Shown piece after piece: positions 63,793 through 64,000 of a DNA stretch of 64,000 nt (within the stretch, counting starts at the first letter, position 1; each line of letters begins with the position of its first letter). Origin of the DNA: UBA868 sp016776875 (GTDB lineage Bacteria > Pseudomonadota > Gammaproteobacteria > Arenicellales > UBA868). The notes beneath the pieces were generated by a model. The model was given only the letters and a program-made list of their open reading frames with translations, was not told where the DNA came from and searched no databases. The position numbers and the translations under genes were made by a program. The stretch is taken from the NCBI GenBank assembly GCA_051201585.1, contig CP179198.1:1488001-1552000 (forward strand). The letters are read 5' to 3'.

Positions 63793-64000
63793 ATGAGCAT
63801 TTCTGAGCATGTGACCGAACGAGAATCAATGGAAGTCGACGTGGTTGTCGTGGGTGGCGGGCCTGCCGGCCTATCAACCGCCTGCCGTTTAATGCAACTC
63901 GCGAAAGCTGAAAATACAGAGCTAAGTGTTGTCGTGCTCGAAAAAGCAGCGGCGGTGGGAGATCATATTCTCTCAGGCGCAGTGATTGAACCCACTGCAC
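63793..64000 (+). CDS. Electron transfer flavoprotein-ubiquinone oxidoreductase (3' end beyond window)
   Basis: The first 69 codons of ETF-QO, which passes electrons from ETF to ubiquinone. MEVDVVVVGGGPAGLSTACR is the FAD motif and EKAAAVGDHILSGAVIEPTA is the conserved ETF-QO block after it. ATG 63793 is preceded by GAGGAAA at an ideal distance. It is cut by the right edge. Confidence 0.88.
   Translation, partial: MSISEHVTERESMEVDVVVVGGGPAGLSTACRLMQLAKAENTELSVVVLEKAAAVGDHILSGAVIEPTA

Noticed and set aside
1..64000. CRISPR arrays, insertion sequences or phage remnants
   Set aside because: No spaced direct repeats, transposase, integrase or terminal inverted repeats were found on reading both strands.

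Overview
The window looks like chromosome of a heterotrophic, probably marine gammaproteobacterium. This is inferred from gene content, not from any database search. The evidence is the queA-tgt-yajC-secD order, an yciB-bolA pair, gcvH-lipA, a class I PHA synthase, a general L-amino-acid ABC transporter, and many enzymes for osmolyte and methylated-amine catabolism. There are no insertion sequences, integrases, CRISPR arrays or phage genes. Genes are packed tightly and no stretch longer than about 300 bases is left without a gene.

Layout. Positions 1-3864 (minus) hold queA-tgt-yajC-secD (tRNA queuosine modification and Sec export), with secD cut by the left edge. Positions 4.1-11 kb are a catabolic stretch: a GYD protein, a GMC oxidoreductase, an FAH-family hydrolase, a tartrate/D-malate-type dehydrogenase, a tiny lipoprotein, a choline-sulfatase-type enzyme and a PhyH dioxygenase. 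Next come tRNA-Leu(CAA), two overlapping small ORFs and a large Ig-like/autotransporter surface protein. Positions 14.3-20.5 kb hold panB, a five-gene operon (yciB, bolA and an uncharacterised MotA/TolQ-like three-gene set), asparaginase, gcvH and lipA. Positions 20.6-24.9 kb hold aapJQMP behind a structured leader. Positions 25-29.8 kb hold an HNH nuclease, an MFS transporter, sufE, an orphan two-domain ABC ATPase and a DMSP-lyase-like cupin. Positions 29.9-37.6 kb hold two aldehyde:ferredoxin-oxidoreductase-family genes with a four-cluster ferredoxin and a MoaD-like protein, two flavin oxidoreductases and bioY. Positions 37.8-46.2 kb hold a class IV aminotransferase and the heterotetrameric sarcosine oxidase genes with a BKACE gene inserted, headed by glyA. 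Positions 46.3-54.7 kb hold a Fe-S protein, a glycerophosphodiesterase, an oligopeptide ABC transporter and a small methyltransferase. Positions 54.7-58.8 kb hold phaC, divergent from an acyl-CoA synthetase and a glyoxalase-fold gene, with a PhaR-like palindrome between them. The rest is an M24 peptidase, SLC13 permease, SDR and PHP operon, and the start of an ETF-ubiquinone oxidoreductase.

Metabolic reading (inference). Sarcosine oxidase gives glycine and one-carbon units; GlyA and the glycine cleavage H protein, lipoylated by the product of the neighbouring lipA, would feed these into serine and folate metabolism. Choline-sulfatase, the GMC enzyme, BKACE and the DMSP-lyase-like cupin fit use of choline sulfate, carnitine/betaine and DMSP. 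Aap and the oligopeptide transporter import nitrogen compounds; PhaC stores surplus carbon.

Quality warning. Twelve otherwise convincing genes are broken by single-base indels, at 13 sites. At ten of these the indel lies in the short run directly flanking the tetramer AGCT. I read this as a systematic sequencing or assembly artefact at a (possibly methylated) AGCT motif, so these genes are given as full-length CDS spans with the break noted.
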